Below, piece by piece: positions 18,138 to 26,709 of a stretch of 39,977 nucleotides of DNA (its first letter is position 1; each line of letters begins with the position of its first letter). The stretch is from Desulfobacula sp. GTDB lineage: Bacteria > Desulfobacterota > Desulfobacteria > Desulfobacterales > Desulfobacteraceae. Below the pieces are notes generated by a model that saw only the letters and a program-made list of their open reading frames with translations, was not told where the DNA came from and did not search any database. The stretch is from assembly GCA_021647625.1 (NCBI GenBank), contig JAKIUJ010000015.1:1-39977 (forward strand), in the 5' to 3' direction. The position numbers and the translations under genes were made by a program.

Positions 18138-19175
18138 ATGAAACTTATCAGTGGTAATACAGCAAAACAAATAATTAAAGGGTCTTTACTTAAAGAAAAT
18201 GTTGAGGGAAAGGTTGCAGAATATGTGGCCCAGGGACTTACGTCTACATCACTGAGGGGGACAGATTCACACGGAATAAGGCTCATTCATCACTACCTGG
18301 CCGGAATCAAATCAGGCCGCATTAATCCTTGCCCGTCCTATTCCATAAAAAAGAAAATGCCGACTGTTGCAGTTCTGGATGCTGATGATACGTTCGGTCA
18401 TGCTGCCGGCATGGAAGCGGCAAAACTCGCAATTGAAATGGCCCGGGAATATGGATCAGGAAATGTTGCGGTTAAAAACTCCACTCATTTTGGTGCTGCA
18501 GCTTATTTTGCATTGGAAATTGCAGAAAATGACATGATCGGTACAAGCTATACCCATTCTGATTCACTAATCATCCCAACCCACGGCAAACAAAGTTTTC
18601 TTGGCAATAATCCGGTTTGCTTCACTGCCCCTGTAAAGGGTGAGGGTCCCTTCTGCCTTGATATGGCCACCAGTATTATCACCTTTAATGCAGTCCGCCA
18701 ATTACAGGAAAGAGGTGAAAATGCTCCCGAAAACGTCGGTACTGATAAAAATGGCATTCCAACTACCAACGCCAATGAAATAAAAATGCTACTGCCCGTC
18801 GGAACTTATAAGGGCTATGGACTAAGCCTGATGGTTGAGATATTATGCAGCATGCTCTCGGGTATGTCCTATGGCCCACACATCTCAAAAATGTTTGAAG
18901 ACCTGAGTAAAAAAAGATACCTCGGGCACTTTGTCGGTGCCATGAATATCAGCGCATTTATCGAAATCGACCTCTTCAAAGAGAGAATGGCAACTATGAT
19001 TGATGAATTGAGGAATGAACCTCGATTAGATGAAAATCAAGCTGTAATGGTTGCAGGTGATCCGGAAAAAATCCGTTATTCAAATCGAATTGTTGAAGGA
19101 ATTCCCGTCACCGAACAGGAGTTAAAAGAATTTGAAAAACTCAATAAAAACTACAAACTTGGTGTGGAGATGTAA
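18138..19175 (+). CDS. Malate/L-lactate dehydrogenase (Ldh2) family oxidoreductase
   Basis: This NAD(P)-dependent oxidoreductase of the YlbC/ComC/Ldh2 family works on 2-hydroxy acids and related imino acids. The 345 residues show family marks: DSHGIRLIHHYLAGI, DADDTFGHAAGMEAA, VAVKNSTHFGAAAYFA, NNPVCFTAP, LDMATSI, and YKGYGLSLMVEIL. AGGAGAT precedes the start. It is followed after 5 bases by a CMP-sugar synthetase, so oxidation or reduction at the 2-keto/2-hydroxy end of a sugar acid is plausible. That function is inferred from context only. Confidence 0.82.
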   Translation: MKLISGNTAKQIIKGSLLKENVEGKVAEYVAQGLTSTSLRGTDSHGIRLIHHYLAGIKSGRINPCPSYSIKKKMPTVAVLDADDTFGHAAGMEAAKLAIEMAREYGSGNVAVKNSTHFGAAAYFALEIAENDMIGTSYTHSDSLIIPTHGKQSFLGNNPVCFTAPVKGEGPFCLDMATSIITFNAVRQLQERGENAPENVGTDKNGIPTTNANEIKMLLPVGTYKGYGLSLMVEILCSMLSGMSYGPHISKMFEDLSKKRYLGHFVGAMNISAFIEIDLFKERMATMIDELRNEPRLDENQAVMVAGDPEKIRYSNRIVEGIPVTEQELKEFEKLNKNYKLGVEM

Positions 19176-19180
19176 AAACA

Positions 19181-19906
19181 ATGGACAGAAAAGAGAAAGT
19201 CATAGCCATGATTCCGGCCAGGATTGGCAGCACTAGACTTCCGATGAAAAATCTTGCTCTGATAGATGGGGAACCTTTAATATCTTATGCAATTAATGCA
19301 GCAAAAACTTCAGGTATTTTTGATAAAATTGTAGTAAACGGTGATGCAGAAAATTTCAGAGAAATTGCAAATCGTTATGGTGTTGATTTTTATTATCGCC
19401 CGAAAAAACTGGGAAGTTCTACAACAAAATCCGATGAAGTCGTCTATGATTTTATAAAAAACCATCCCAGTGATATTGTCTGCTGGGTAAATCCGACATC
19501 CCCCCTGCAGACTGGGCAGGAAATAAAAGAAGTTGTAAACCATTTTCAAAAAGAAAAATTCGATAGCCTTATAACGGTTGTCAATGAACAGGTCCATGCA
19601 AATTTTAATAACAAACCTTTGAACTATAAAACTAATGAGCTTTTTGCCCAGACGCAGGATCTTATGCCGACAGAACTCTTTGTCTACTCAGTTATGATGT
19701 GGAGAACCGCAGCGTTTGTCACTGAATATGAAAAACAAAAACATGCATTTTTTGTTGGCAAAATAGGATTTTACCCTGTGAGTAAATTAAGTTCCATTAT
19801 TGTCAAACGAAAAGAAGATTTGAAACTTGCTGAATTCATTCTCAAGTCTATCAAAGATGGCTCTGCAGAAATCTTAGAATATGATTCGGCAGCCGGGAGA
19901 ATTTAA
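19181..19906 (+). CDS. Acylneuraminate cytidylyltransferase family protein (second CMP-sugar synthetase)
   Basis: This should activate an acidic sugar as its CMP derivative. The 241 residues contain the nucleotide-binding motif MIPARIGSTRLPMKN (complete with Arg and Lys), GEPLISYAI, KIVVNGDAENF, WVNPTSPLQTG and a C-terminal helix. It differs clearly from PseF, so a second nonulosonic or octulosonic acid substrate is likely. The next gene starts 1 base after the stop. No second NeuB-type synthase is present in the window, so the sugar acid must come from elsewhere or be a derivative of pseudaminic acid. Confidence 0.85.
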   Translation: MDRKEKVIAMIPARIGSTRLPMKNLALIDGEPLISYAINAAKTSGIFDKIVVNGDAENFREIANRYGVDFYYRPKKLGSSTTKSDEVVYDFIKNHPSDIVCWVNPTSPLQTGQEIKEVVNHFQKEKFDSLITVVNEQVHANFNNKPLNYKTNELFAQTQDLMPTELFVYSVMMWRTAAFVTEYEKQKHAFFVGKIGFYPVSKLSSIIVKRKEDLKLAEFILKSIKDGSAEILEYDSAAGRI

Positions 19907-19907
19907 A

Positions 19908-21101
19908 ATGACCATTCAAACTCCAAGTCCCATTGACTTGATTATTGTTGGTGCGGGAATGTATGTCTGCGGAAAAGGAACAGGTAACTATGGAACAATC
20001 TTACCGACCGCTTTTGAAGCCTATCGAAAAGGGTTGCTCCATACCATTCACCTGACTGCTGCCACCAGGAAAAGCGCAGATCTTGCAAAAATAAAGGCTG
20101 ATGAACTTGCAGAACTCACCAAAATCAAACCCGACATTCGGTTTTATCCGAAAAAAAATGATGACCCCAAAGCATATCTTACTGCTGTTGATAAAGCCAC
20201 TCATCCATGCGCTGCAATTATTTCGGTACCTGACAATCTTCATTTTAAAATAACAAAAGATTTTATTGAAAGAAAGATCCACGTCCAGGTCGTCAAACCT
20301 CTCGTATCAACAGTAAAAGAGAATAATGACCTGATTGAGCTTAAAAATAAACACAATGTATACGGATGTGTGGAATATCACAAACGATTTGATGAAACCA
20401 ATCTAAAGCTTCTTGACATAATCAGACAGGGAACACTTGGAAAACTGGTACATTTCAGAATCAATTACAGCCAGCGTAAACTTATCCCAACTACAGTATT
20501 TCGCCACTGGGTAGAAACGACCAATATCTTTCAATACCTGGGTGTTCATTATGTGGATCTCATTCACTTTTTAACCGGCGCAAAGCCGAAAAGGGTCATG
20601 TCCATCGGTATGAAAAAGTACTTAACCGATAAAGGTATTGATACCTATGATACTATCCAGACTTTGATTGAATGGGAATCAACGGAAAATAAAGATATAT
20701 TTGTTTCTTCACATCTAAGCAGCTGGATTGATCCTGATGTCACGACTGCGATGTCAGATCAACGTATCGAGGCCATCGGCACAAAGGGAAGATATCGAAG
20801 TGACCAGAAAAGCCGTGGTGTAACCCTGGTAACAGATGAAAACGGCTGTGAAGAGATCAATCCATATTTCTGCCAATTTTATCATGATCTCAATGACCGA
20901 GCAATGCGGATAAAAGGCTATGGCCCTAAGAGTGTGATTCAATTTCTTAAAGATTCCGCCGATATCATTAGCGGGGAAAAGACACCGAGCGATTTGCTGG
21001 GATTAAGAGCGACTTTTGAGTCCTCAATATGTGTCTCTACGATTTTAGAAGCCTCCGAGAAAAGTTTAATGCAAAACAATATCTGGGTAAGAATAGGATG
21101 A
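19908..21101 (+). CDS. Gfo/Idh/MocA family oxidoreductase
   Basis: This NAD(P)-dependent sugar oxidoreductase has 397 or so residues. The N-terminal Rossmann fold begins LIIVGAGMYVCGKG; the catalytic-domain signature includes VQVVKPLVST (the EKP-like motif, here VKP), CVEYHKRFDETN and HYVDLIHFLTG. The C-terminal part forms the usual beta-sheet substrate domain. I choose the ATG at 19908 with GGGAGA upstream; a frame extended to 19881 overlaps the preceding gene and adds no conserved residues. In the locus it probably reduces or oxidises a keto-sugar intermediate. Its stop overlaps the next start (ATGA). Confidence 0.82.
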   Translation: MTIQTPSPIDLIIVGAGMYVCGKGTGNYGTILPTAFEAYRKGLLHTIHLTAATRKSADLAKIKADELAELTKIKPDIRFYPKKNDDPKAYLTAVDKATHPCAAIISVPDNLHFKITKDFIERKIHVQVVKPLVSTVKENNDLIELKNKHNVYGCVEYHKRFDETNLKLLDIIRQGTLGKLVHFRINYSQRKLIPTTVFRHWVETTNIFQYLGVHYVDLIHFLTGAKPKRVMSIGMKKYLTDKGIDTYDTIQTLIEWESTENKDIFVSSHLSSWIDPDVTTAMSDQRIEAIGTKGRYRSDQKSRGVTLVTDENGCEEINPYFCQFYHDLNDRAMRIKGYGPKSVIQFLKDSADIISGEKTPSDLLGLRATFESSICVSTILEASEKSLMQNNIWVRIG

Positions 21102-22516
21102 AAATATCTTTAATAATCAGAACTAAAAATGAAGAACGCTGGATTTCGTCCTGTCTGAAAAGTGTTTTTGCCCAAACCTTTCAAGATTTTGAAGTAATCA
21201 TTGTTGACAATGAAAGCACAGATTCTACTCTTGCAAAAGTTGAGCTTTTCCCAGTTGCCAAAATCGTGCATTGTCAAAAATATATCCCGGGGAAATCTTT
21301 AAACCTCGGGATAGCCAAGGCAGAAGGGGAATTTATTGTTTGCCTGTCAGGTCATTGTATTCCGACAGATGAAAACTGGCTGGAAAACCTTCTAATAAAT
21401 TTTAAAGACTCCGAAGTTGCAGGTGTTTATGGACGACAGGAACCCCTGTCCTTTACCTCTGCCGCCGACAAACGGGATTTAATGATCGTTTTCGGCCCGG
21501 AAAGAAAGGTCCAGAGAAAAGACAGTTTTTTCCACAACGCCAACTCAATGATTCGAAAATCAATACTTGATAAATATCCTTTTGATGACAAAGTGACTAA
21601 TATTGAGGACCGGGTCTGGGCACAGCAGGTCTTAAATCAAAATTATAAAATTGTGTATGAGCCATCAGCTAGCGTATTTCATTACCACGGCATCCATCAG
21701 GACGGCAATATCCAGCGGTGTGAAAATGTTGTCAAAATTATGGAAAATTTAAGAAAAGACGCTTATGGCAAGAACCACGTTTCCATGTTAAAGAATATGA
21801 ATGTTACGGCCATTATACCCATTAAAGGGATATCAAATAAACTCGATGGTGTCCCTTTAATGCAATATGCCATAAATTCAGCGAGGATGGCAAAATATAT
21901 TGATCAAGTCGTTGTATCATCTGATAATAACCAGACTGTTAAGACTGCGCGTAAGATGAATGCAGATTATGCCTTTCTAAGGGATGAATCCTTGTCAAGA
22001 GATTATGTTGGCCTTGAAAGGGTCTATAAATTCACATTACAGAAACTTGAAGATTTCAACATATTTCCAGATGTAGTGGTGTTGCTTGAAATTTCATATC
22101 CTTTCCGTGACCCGGATCTTCTTGATAATATCATTGATAAATTGGTTTACCAGGGGCTTGATACAATTGTGCCGGCAAGAATAGAGAACAACGCCATATG
22201 GGTGGATGAGGAAGATGGAATGAGACGGGTGGATGGTGGTTTTGTCCCCAAACAATATAAAAGACCCGTATATCTAAGTTATAAAGGCTTATGCTGTGCA
22301 ACAAGACCTGAATTTATTCGCAATGAAGAAATTTTTGGTGACAATATTGGTGTATATGAAGTTGATAATCCATATTCCTGTCTTGAGATAAAAAAGGAAG
22401 AAGACCTTGAGCAACCCAATACCCTGCTCAAGCGTATCAGAGAGGGATGGGAGAAAAAATCCATTTCCCTAAAACTCAACCCTGACGTGCATATTCAAAA
22501 GAGACAAAGAAAATAA
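21098..22516 (+). CDS. GT2 glycosyltransferase fused to a cytidylyltransferase-like domain
   Basis: This 472-residue protein joins two domains. Residues 1 to about 225 form a GT2 transferase (SLIIRTKNEERWISSCL, VIIVDNESTDSTLAK, SGHCIPTDENWL, then RVWAQQVL). From about residue 230 (MNVTAIIPIKGI) a NeuA/CMP-synthetase-like fold begins, with VVVSSDNNQTV and LLEISYPFRDPDLLDNII. The active-site loop of true CMP synthetases, PARxGSxxxPxKN, reads PIKGISNKLDG here, without the conserved Arg, so this half may bind rather than make CMP-sugar. The start is set at 21098 by the ATGA overlap with the upstream stop. It is likely a nonulosonic acid transferase carrying its own donor-binding domain. Confidence 0.72.
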   Translation: MKISLIIRTKNEERWISSCLKSVFAQTFQDFEVIIVDNESTDSTLAKVELFPVAKIVHCQKYIPGKSLNLGIAKAEGEFIVCLSGHCIPTDENWLENLLINFKDSEVAGVYGRQEPLSFTSAADKRDLMIVFGPERKVQRKDSFFHNANSMIRKSILDKYPFDDKVTNIEDRVWAQQVLNQNYKIVYEPSASVFHYHGIHQDGNIQRCENVVKIMENLRKDAYGKNHVSMLKNMNVTAIIPIKGISNKLDGVPLMQYAINSARMAKYIDQVVVSSDNNQTVKTARKMNADYAFLRDESLSRDYVGLERVYKFTLQKLEDFNIFPDVVVLLEISYPFRDPDLLDNIIDKLVYQGLDTIVPARIENNAIWVDEEDGMRRVDGGFVPKQYKRPVYLSYKGLCCATRPEFIRNEEIFGDNIGVYEVDNPYSCLEIKKEEDLEQPNTLLKRIREGWEKKSISLKLNPDVHIQKRQRK

Positions 22517-22543
22517 TAAATATGGCAATAAAAAGGTGGCAAG

Positions 22544-24184
22544 ATGAGTAAGGAAATAACTGCTAACAACAGTATCGTAATTTTAACTGTTGCAACCTCG
22601 TTTGGTGAAATTGATTGGATTTTGCCTGTGCTAAAGGTTTTTTTAGAGGCAAATGACAACTTCCGCCTTGTTACGGTTTTTGGTCATAAAGTCGTATTTG
22701 ACAGACTCAAACTCATGAACCAGAGACTTTATAATGAATTTGCACCATTATCTTCACACAATATAGTACCCCAGGAGATAGACCTGCTTTTCTCTAACAG
22801 GATTGATCCCGACCAGGTAAAAATTATTTTCAAAGACTACAATAACGATGAATTTGCTCCTTTTAAAACCTATCTTGCTGATAAATGCCCTAAGGCGATG
22901 TTGGTGAGCCATCCTCATTCCAGCCACATTTATTCCAATAAAAAAACAGATACCATGACCATTTGCAACAACCCGGATGAATTCAGCAAGCATGACATTT
23001 TCATGCTTGGATCTGAAAACGATATTCCCTATTGGTCTGAGTTTATTGATGTTCAGAAAATCAGAGCCATGGGCAACCCCAGGTTTGACTCCTGGTGGAT
23101 CAATAGATTTTTAGAGGCCCCGGAGTTCAAATCATCCACTGAATTTCATCGTGCGCAGGAAGCAGACAAGGTTTTTTTCTGGGTGGGTCGCGGGGTCCAT
23201 CCCCATTACCTGAGTCAAACTGATTATGAATATCTGGTGAAATCCATGGCCGATGTGGTCTTTAGTTATGATAATTCGCTTCTGCTTGTCAAACCGCATC
23301 CAAGGCAGGATGTCGACGAAATTTTCAGGCTACTGGCCCCTTATGACAAAAACCGTTACCTTGTTTCGGGATCACATCTTTTACAACTCTCACATATCTC
23401 TGACCTCGTTATTTCACCATGGACTTCCCCTCTTGATGCGCTGTCTATTGGTAAACCAGTAATCGAATTCTGGCGATTTGGCGGACGCGATCCTATATGC
23501 AGAAAAACACCGGACGGAAAGGATACAACAATTTACAGAGAACTTGATCTTGTCGCGCCCGCAGACACAAAAGAAGAGCTCGAAACACTGATTAAGGATT
23601 ATTTTAACACCCCGGATGCCCCCATCTGGGAATCTCAAATTGACGTCTTTAATAAAATTTGCAAACCTTCGGATCGGGTATCTTATGATATTGCCAGAAC
23701 AATCACTGATGAGCTAAAAAAACACGAAACCCTAAAAATAAACCCTGACAATAAAAAAGGTCAAAAAACTTCGGATGAGGTATGTGAGACAATGATCGAG
23801 TTTGTCATCTCACTGGTTGAAACAGGGCAGGATAAAAGAGCAAAACACTGGTTTGATTTTATGAATGAGCAATTTCCAAAAGATGTACATGTACTCAATA
23901 GTTCTGGCGTTTTTCTGTTTAACCAGGGAGATGTAAATGCTGCTGTTGATCGGCTTGTTGAATGCCTGAATATTGATCCTTTATACTATGAAGCAGCAGT
24001 AAATTTGGTTCAAATTCTTTTGATAGTTGAACGAACCAATGATGCATTTGACATTGTTGTGGCTTTTTATGCTCAGACAACCGATGAAGAAAAAAGGAAT
24101 ATATTTTTACAGGCATTAGCCCGGCAACTCACGGAACAGCAGTTTTCCATTGTCAGCCAGAAAGTTGAGAAAATGCGATTATAA
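22544..24184 (+). CDS. GT-B type glycosyltransferase with C-terminal tetratricopeptide repeats
   Basis: The 546-residue protein begins with a GT-B-like region similar to CDP-glycerol glycerophosphotransferase and nonulosonic acid transferases: VSHPHSSHIYS, MGNPRFDSWW, LLVKPHPRQDVDE, and DLVISPWTSPLDALSIGKPVIEFW. From about residue 410 TPR-like helix pairs follow (SLVETGQDKRAKHWFDF, NSSGVFLFNQGDVNAAV, LNIDPLYYEAAVNLVQ). The TPR part may bring the enzyme to its protein acceptor, such as flagellin, as in other flagellin-modifying enzymes. GGTGG precedes the start. It is the last gene of the forward block and converges on hisF with a 9-base gap. Confidence 0.72.
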   Translation: MSKEITANNSIVILTVATSFGEIDWILPVLKVFLEANDNFRLVTVFGHKVVFDRLKLMNQRLYNEFAPLSSHNIVPQEIDLLFSNRIDPDQVKIIFKDYNNDEFAPFKTYLADKCPKAMLVSHPHSSHIYSNKKTDTMTICNNPDEFSKHDIFMLGSENDIPYWSEFIDVQKIRAMGNPRFDSWWINRFLEAPEFKSSTEFHRAQEADKVFFWVGRGVHPHYLSQTDYEYLVKSMADVVFSYDNSLLLVKPHPRQDVDEIFRLLAPYDKNRYLVSGSHLLQLSHISDLVISPWTSPLDALSIGKPVIEFWRFGGRDPICRKTPDGKDTTIYRELDLVAPADTKEELETLIKDYFNTPDAPIWESQIDVFNKICKPSDRVSYDIARTITDELKKHETLKINPDNKKGQKTSDEVCETMIEFVISLVETGQDKRAKHWFDFMNEQFPKDVHVLNSSGVFLFNQGDVNAAVDRLVECLNIDPLYYEAAVNLVQILLIVERTNDAFDIVVAFYAQTTDEEKRNIFLQALARQLTEQQFSIVSQKVEKMRL

Positions 24185-24193
24185 AACAATTAC

Positions 24194-24955
24194 CTAATTA
24201 TTAAATGCCATCCTGACTGAAATATTGAACTTATATAATTCTTCCTTGATCTGAGCCGGCGTATACTGTGAAAAATGGAATATATATGCTGCGGCGAGTG
24301 CATCCGCACCGTTCTTGATTGCATCAACGCCATGACCGGGTTTTCCCATACCGCCATTAATGATGATCGGTATCTGCAACTTATCTTTGAACAGATGTAA
24401 AAGTTCCAGATTATACCCTTTTTGCGTTCCCTCATTATCAACCGATGTTAAAAGGATCTCACCGGCACCTTTGGATTCATATTCCCTTGCCAGTGTTAAC
24501 GGATCAATATCCAGCACACCCAATTTTTTATTATAAACCCTGTACTGGTTATCTATTTTTTTTGCATCAATGGAGCAGACAATGCATTGTGATCCAAAAA
24601 TTTTAGCGGCCTCATTGATAAACGTCTGGTTTTCTATCGCTTTTGAATTGATGGATATTTTATCCGCACCGGCTTCCAGGACTTGATAGATATGGTCAAT
24701 GCTGTCAATACCACCGCCTATTGTCAGCGGCATAAAGCATTCATCAGCCATATCTGATATTATTTCAGTATTGATTTCTTCATTTTTCAGGCTGGCATCA
24801 ATGTCAAGGACAATCAGTTCATCGACATTTCTTGCATTATACACCCTGACCGTTGTTGTAGGGTGTCCGATTGTTCTATAAGAATCAAATTGAATGCTCT
24901 TTACCAACTGCCAGTCTTTGAGTAATACACAGGGTATGAGGCGATGTTTTAACAT
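24194..24955 (-). CDS. hisF: HisF-like amidotransferase partner (imidazole glycerol phosphate synthase cyclase paralogue)
   Basis: This is a 253-residue (beta/alpha)8 barrel of the HisF family with [44 protein letters not shown] and [11 protein letters not shown]. HisF normally uses Asp11 and a second Asp (in AIDAK) to close the imidazole ring. Here residue 11 is Leu (IPCVLLKDW in place of the usual CLDVKDG), while the SIDAK Asp remains. This suggests an enzyme that channels ammonia but no longer makes the histidine intermediate. It sits downstream of hisH and the PseA-type amidotransferase, as in loci making acetamidino pseudaminic acid. It is a specialised paralogue, not the histidine-operon copy. 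Confidence 0.88.
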   Translation of the reverse strand: MLKHRLIPCVLLKDWQLVKSIQFDSYRTIGHPTTTVRVYNARNVDELIVLDIDASLKNEEINTEIISDMADECFMPLTIGGGIDSIDHIYQVLEAGADKISINSKAIENQTFINEAAKIFGSQCIVCSIDAKKIDNQYRVYNKKLGVLDIDPLTLAREYESKGAGEILLTSVDNEGTQKGYNLELLHLFKDKLQIPIIINGGMGKPGHGVDAIKNGADALAAAYIFHFSQYTPAQIKEELYKFNISVRMAFNN

Positions 24956-24962
24956 GTAACCT

Positions 24963-25586
24963 TCAGGATTTTAAATTCGCAAAATTTGTTAAAATTTCAA
25001 GCCCGTACTTTTGACTTTTTTCAGGATGGAATTGACACCCGAAAATATTTTTCCGATTCACCGACGATACAAAGTCCACTCCATAATTTGTCAAGCTCGA
25101 ATCATATTCAGCTTCTGACTTAAAATAATATGAATGCACAAAATAGAAATCCGTCTGGTCCGGGATATTATCAAAAAGAACATTTTTATTGGTATAAGAG
25201 ATATTGTTCCAGCCAACATGGGGAACTTTTAGAGTTTTGGAATTAAATTTAACTGATTCGCCGCTAATCCAGCCAAGTCCCTTTGTTTCTTCCACTTCAT
25301 AGCTTTTGCTTCCAATTAGCTGCATCCCGAGGCATATCCCCAGAAAAATCTTCTTATTTTCAAGAATTTCTTTATTCAACAAATCAATTAGAGCCAATTG
25401 TCTTAGATTTTCCATACCCTCTTTGAATGCACCTACACCGGGTAATACAATTTTGTCAGCATTTTTAATTACCGAATACTCATTGGTAATGACAACATTC
25501 GCACCAATTTTTTTAAAGGCCTTTTCAACAGATCTTAAATTACCCATTTTATAATCAATTATGGCGATTATATTATCTGACAACAT
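24963..25586 (-). CDS. hisH: HisH-like glutamine amidotransferase
   Basis: This class I glutaminase releases ammonia from glutamine and passes it through its HisF partner. The 207 residues contain the triad Cys85 (GICLGMQ), His187 and Glu189 (QFHPEKS), as well as the opening [12 protein letters not shown] and LPGVGAF. It overlaps the upstream PseA-type gene by 14 bases and is separated from hisF by 7, so the three are made together. The likely purpose is ammonia supply for converting an acetamido to an acetamidino group on a nonulosonic acid rather than histidine synthesis. Confidence 0.9.
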   Translation of the reverse strand: MLSDNIIAIIDYKMGNLRSVEKAFKKIGANVVITNEYSVIKNADKIVLPGVGAFKEGMENLRQLALIDLLNKEILENKKIFLGICLGMQLIGSKSYEVEETKGLGWISGESVKFNSKTLKVPHVGWNNISYTNKNVLFDNIPDQTDFYFVHSYYFKSEAEYDSSLTNYGVDFVSSVNRKNIFGCQFHPEKSQKYGLEILTNFANLKS

Positions 25587-26709
25587 ATTCTTCTTTTCTG
25601 ATCAATGATCCGTCAATATCTTTTTGGAATTTACCGGTATCATTTCTTATAAATATTTTCTTATTTGTAAAGGAATCCATAATATCCTGCAATTCTCCCC
25701 TAGTAAATCCGATATATCTTAAATATTCACGGATTGCTTTCTTGGGCGGGATACCATCATACTTATGAACCAGTCTCACCCCCTCTTCTCTGCTGATATA
25801 GCCAAGCCTGATATCAAGACAGGCATTATCAGTAGCCCTGCCAAAACCATATTTCAAATATTTAAAATAATCATGGAGGTGGTTGCTGTAACAATCCAAA
25901 TTTTCAAAATTTTCATAGGTGGTTTCCACAGGCCTGACAGTTGTTGAAAAACCGTACTCACTCGATGTTTTCAAAATTTCTCTTAAATCCCACTTAAAAT
26001 AATAGCCCAGAAATAACCCGGTAACGCCAACCCGCTTAATATCTTCCTGCCTGGGATAATAATACAACGACAGATCTCTTTTGGTTATCCCGTCGACACC
26101 AATCATATCAGAAATCCTGTTACCCAGTAATCCACCAAATTCTTCCAACCACTGTCGATCCAGAACATGTCTGGTTTTACTTGCAGCAGGGCCACCATAT
26201 TCTATTTGAGGACTCTCCCCCCAGACAATAAGCGGGATATTAAATTTTATTGCAAAATGAGGAACTACAGTGAAAATACCCAGATGATTCTGCCACTCAG
26301 GATCTCCCACTCTTTGAACGGCCTCTTTGGCCAGTTTTTTATAGATGATTGGATTTCTTTTAATATGAATTAAATCAACACCCAGTCCATTCAAATTCTC
26401 CAAATTTTTACGCCCGACACTGGTCGGAATAGTTGGTTCAAAACAGATACACAGCGGATTTAAACCCAACTCCAGCATCCTGATCACAATAAATGTTGAA
26501 TCTTTCCCCCCGCTAACACCGACAATACAATCGTAATCGGAATTTTTCCTATGCCTGTCAACTATGGATAAAAACTCTTTTTTTCTTTTTGCCCAATTGA
26601 TTTTTTCATTTTTGGCTTCCTGTGATCGACAGGCATCACAAACGCCTTCCTCATCAAAATGAAGATCCGGTTTGGTGTCAGGCATCACGCATTTTGCACA
26701 AAATCTCAT
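25573..26709 (-). CDS. pseA: N-acetyl sugar amidotransferase (PseA/WbpG family)
   Basis: This PP-loop ATPase adenylates an N-acetyl group so that ammonia from HisH/HisF can form an acetamidino group. The 378 residues have an N-terminal zinc-type Cys quartet (C4, C7, C24, C27), the ATP pyrophosphatase loop SGGKDST (66-72), WGESPQIEYGG and YYFKWDLREI. In Campylobacter PseA makes Pse5Ac7Am; WbpG does the equivalent in Pseudomonas O-antigen. Here the pse operon on the other strand points to pseudaminic acid, though the sugar used is inferred. It overlaps the upstream methyltransferase gene by 4 bases. Confidence 0.88.
   Translation of the reverse strand: MRFCAKCVMPDTKPDLHFDEEGVCDACRSQEAKNEKINWAKRKKEFLSIVDRHRKNSDYDCIVGVSGGKDSTFIVIRMLELGLNPLCICFEPTIPTSVGRKNLENLNGLGVDLIHIKRNPIIYKKLAKEAVQRVGDPEWQNHLGIFTVVPHFAIKFNIPLIVWGESPQIEYGGPAASKTRHVLDRQWLEEFGGLLGNRISDMIGVDGITKRDLSLYYYPRQEDIKRVGVTGLFLGYYFKWDLREILKTSSEYGFSTTVRPVETTYENFENLDCYSNHLHDYFKYLKYGFGRATDNACLDIRLGYISREEGVRLVHKYDGIPPKKAIREYLRYIGFTRGELQDIMDSFTNKKIFIRNDTGKFQKDIDGSLIRKEEYVVR

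Noticed and set aside
24181-24193. Possible shared terminator between the convergent forward block and hisF
   Set aside because: The gap is only 9 bases and shows no hairpin with a T tract.
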